This document shows positions 38,851 through 39,451 of a stretch of 39,451 nucleotides of DNA, in pieces; position 1 is the first letter of the stretch; every line of letters starts with the position of its first letter. The position numbers were made by a program, and so were the translations under genes. The notes beneath the pieces are model-generated. The model was not told where the DNA came from and ran no database searches. It saw only the letters and a list, made by a program, of their open reading frames with translations. The stretch lies in NCBI GenBank assembly GCA_016177925.1, contig JACOUH010000272.1, forward strand, positions 1-39,451, written 5' to 3'. This DNA comes from Planctomycetota bacterium. Lineage in GTDB: Bacteria > Planctomycetota > Planctomycetia > Gemmatales > Gemmataceae.

Positions 38851-39451
38851 ATGACGCCGAACCCCCGCCGCTGTCAGCGGTGCTGCTGTGTCCTCTCCCC
38901 GGGTCCCTGGCAGGCAGGCGAGCCGGACATCTGCCTGGCCTGTCGCGGGGACCGGATCGTGTCCTCTTGCGCGGAGAAGGCGGCGCCGCCTACCAGTGCG
39001 CCAGCACCGGCGCCAGCCCTTGAAAAGTTGTCGCCCGTCGGCCCCTCGCCGGTGCCACTCGCTCGGCGGGTGTCGCCCCGCCTGGTGGCGACCCTCTCCG
39101 CAACGGTGGTGGTGCTATTCGCCGCCAGTCTTTGCGGCCTGGGATTGTTCGCTCTCCTGAGAGACTCCCGTACCGCTGACGACCCCGCGCAAACAACCGA
39201 CACGCGAACGGAACCGCAACCGGACAAGAAACCCGCCACGGAGGTCTCTCCCGTCGACCGGAAGGAAACGTTCAACGCAGGCAGGGCCAAAGAGGCCAGC
39301 GCTACAGCATCAGTGGCGAAGCCGCACCGTGAGGACCGCTCGCCGCGAGAGGTTCGCCTGGGGCCGTCGCGCCTGTTCCCGCTGCGCGAAGGCGACCTCC
39401 AGCAGGAGACGCGGCCGCCCCCGCCGCAGCGCGACGGGCCGGCCCGGCCCA
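38851..39451 (+). CDS. Zinc-ribbon, single-TM protein, 3' end outside window
   Basis: The frame is open from ATG 38851 to the window edge (200 residues visible). The N-terminus has RRCQRCCCVLSPG and DICLACRG, two CxxC pairs spaced as in a zinc ribbon. A Pro/Ala-rich linker leads to one transmembrane segment near residues 82-106 (LVATLSATVVVLFAASLCGL), followed by a charged, disordered Thr/Pro/Glu-rich stretch (TEPQPDKKPATEVSPVDRKE) and PPPPQRDGP at the edge. A cytoplasmic zinc ribbon, one membrane span and an exported body is common among planctomycete sensors and structural proteins. Function unknown; the missing C-terminus should decide. Confidence 0.72.
   Translation, partial: MTPNPRRCQRCCCVLSPGPWQAGEPDICLACRGDRIVSSCAEKAAPPTSAPAPAPALEKLSPVGPSPVPLARRVSPRLVATLSATVVVLFAASLCGLGLFALLRDSRTADDPAQTTDTRTEPQPDKKPATEVSPVDRKETFNAGRAKEASATASVAKPHREDRSPREVRLGPSRLFPLREGDLQQETRPPPPQRDGPARP

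Noticed and set aside
1..39451. tRNA, rRNA or known riboswitch genes
   Set aside because: I looked for cloverleaf ends, conserved rRNA blocks and common riboswitch cores and saw none.

Overview
The window looks like an accessory stretch of a planctomycete chromosome, most likely from the Gemmatales (Gemmata-like bacteria). It is GC-rich throughout. It holds four DUF1501 proteins and two PSCyt/DUF1549/DUF1553 (PSD1) proteins, one Cys-type sulfatase, an ASPIC/VCBS-repeat protein, large Ser/Thr kinase-TPR proteins, Tat-type leaders, and a fragment beginning with the Gemmata-type 'MTEQEWL' N-terminus. The taxonomic call is inferred from family content; no marker gene is present.

Layout. 1-2456 (minus) is a kinase-TPR protein running off the left edge whose kinase domain has lost its catalytic loop. 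2581-6732 (minus) is a DUF1501 + PSD1 pair separated by a perfect 56-bp palindrome. 6733-7706 holds degraded coding material, including the 3' end of a Gfo/Idh/MocA oxidoreductase. 7663-9492 is a sulfatase, followed by a truncated 'MTEQEWL' gene start and another DUF1501 gene (9775-11181). 11549-12207 is a dead IS110-family transposase, followed by a small zinc-ribbon protein and a ~150-bp palindromic element. 13147-15468 is a PSCyt/PSD1 gene. 15481-18434 is an accessory patch: a second broken kinase-TPR gene, a Uma2-like fragment and a DUF433/PIN-like toxin-antitoxin-type pair. 18603-20033 is DUF1501. 20103-26133 (minus) carries a Tat-exported protein of unknown function, DUF1501, an ASPIC/VCBS protein and a beta-propeller protein. 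26731-30008 (plus) carries a YbaK/EbsC-like deacylase, a cytidylate-kinase-like protein, an Asp-box (sialidase-like) exported protein and an exported protein of unknown function. 30229-35199 is a carbohydrate-catabolism cluster (SDR, D-2-hydroxyacid dehydrogenase, LsrK-like FGGY kinase, with a convergent MFS transporter). 35236-38519 holds a CocE/NonD hydrolase and an exported dienelactone hydrolase. The right edge is the start of a zinc-ribbon, single-TM protein.

Functional theme. Most genes encode exported or surface-associated functions typical of planctomycetes (DUF1501/PSD1, sulfatase, ASPIC, propeller, Asp-box protein). The 30.2-35.2 kb cluster reads as uptake, oxidation/reduction and phosphorylation of a small sugar or sugar acid whose identity cannot be fixed from sequence.

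The most unusual signal is a set of at least five unrelated palindromic repeat families. Some copies are intergenic or next to ribosome binding sites. Three lie in frame inside protein genes: in the leader of the ASPIC protein, between signal peptide and mature domain of the Asp-box protein, and inside the FGGY kinase. Two families have a second copy in the window, and the copies differ by compensated changes that preserve pairing. A second recurring signal is gene decay: two kinase-TPR genes with internal deletions, a dead IS110 transposase, and fragments of Gfo/Idh, Uma2 and 'MTEQEWL' genes.
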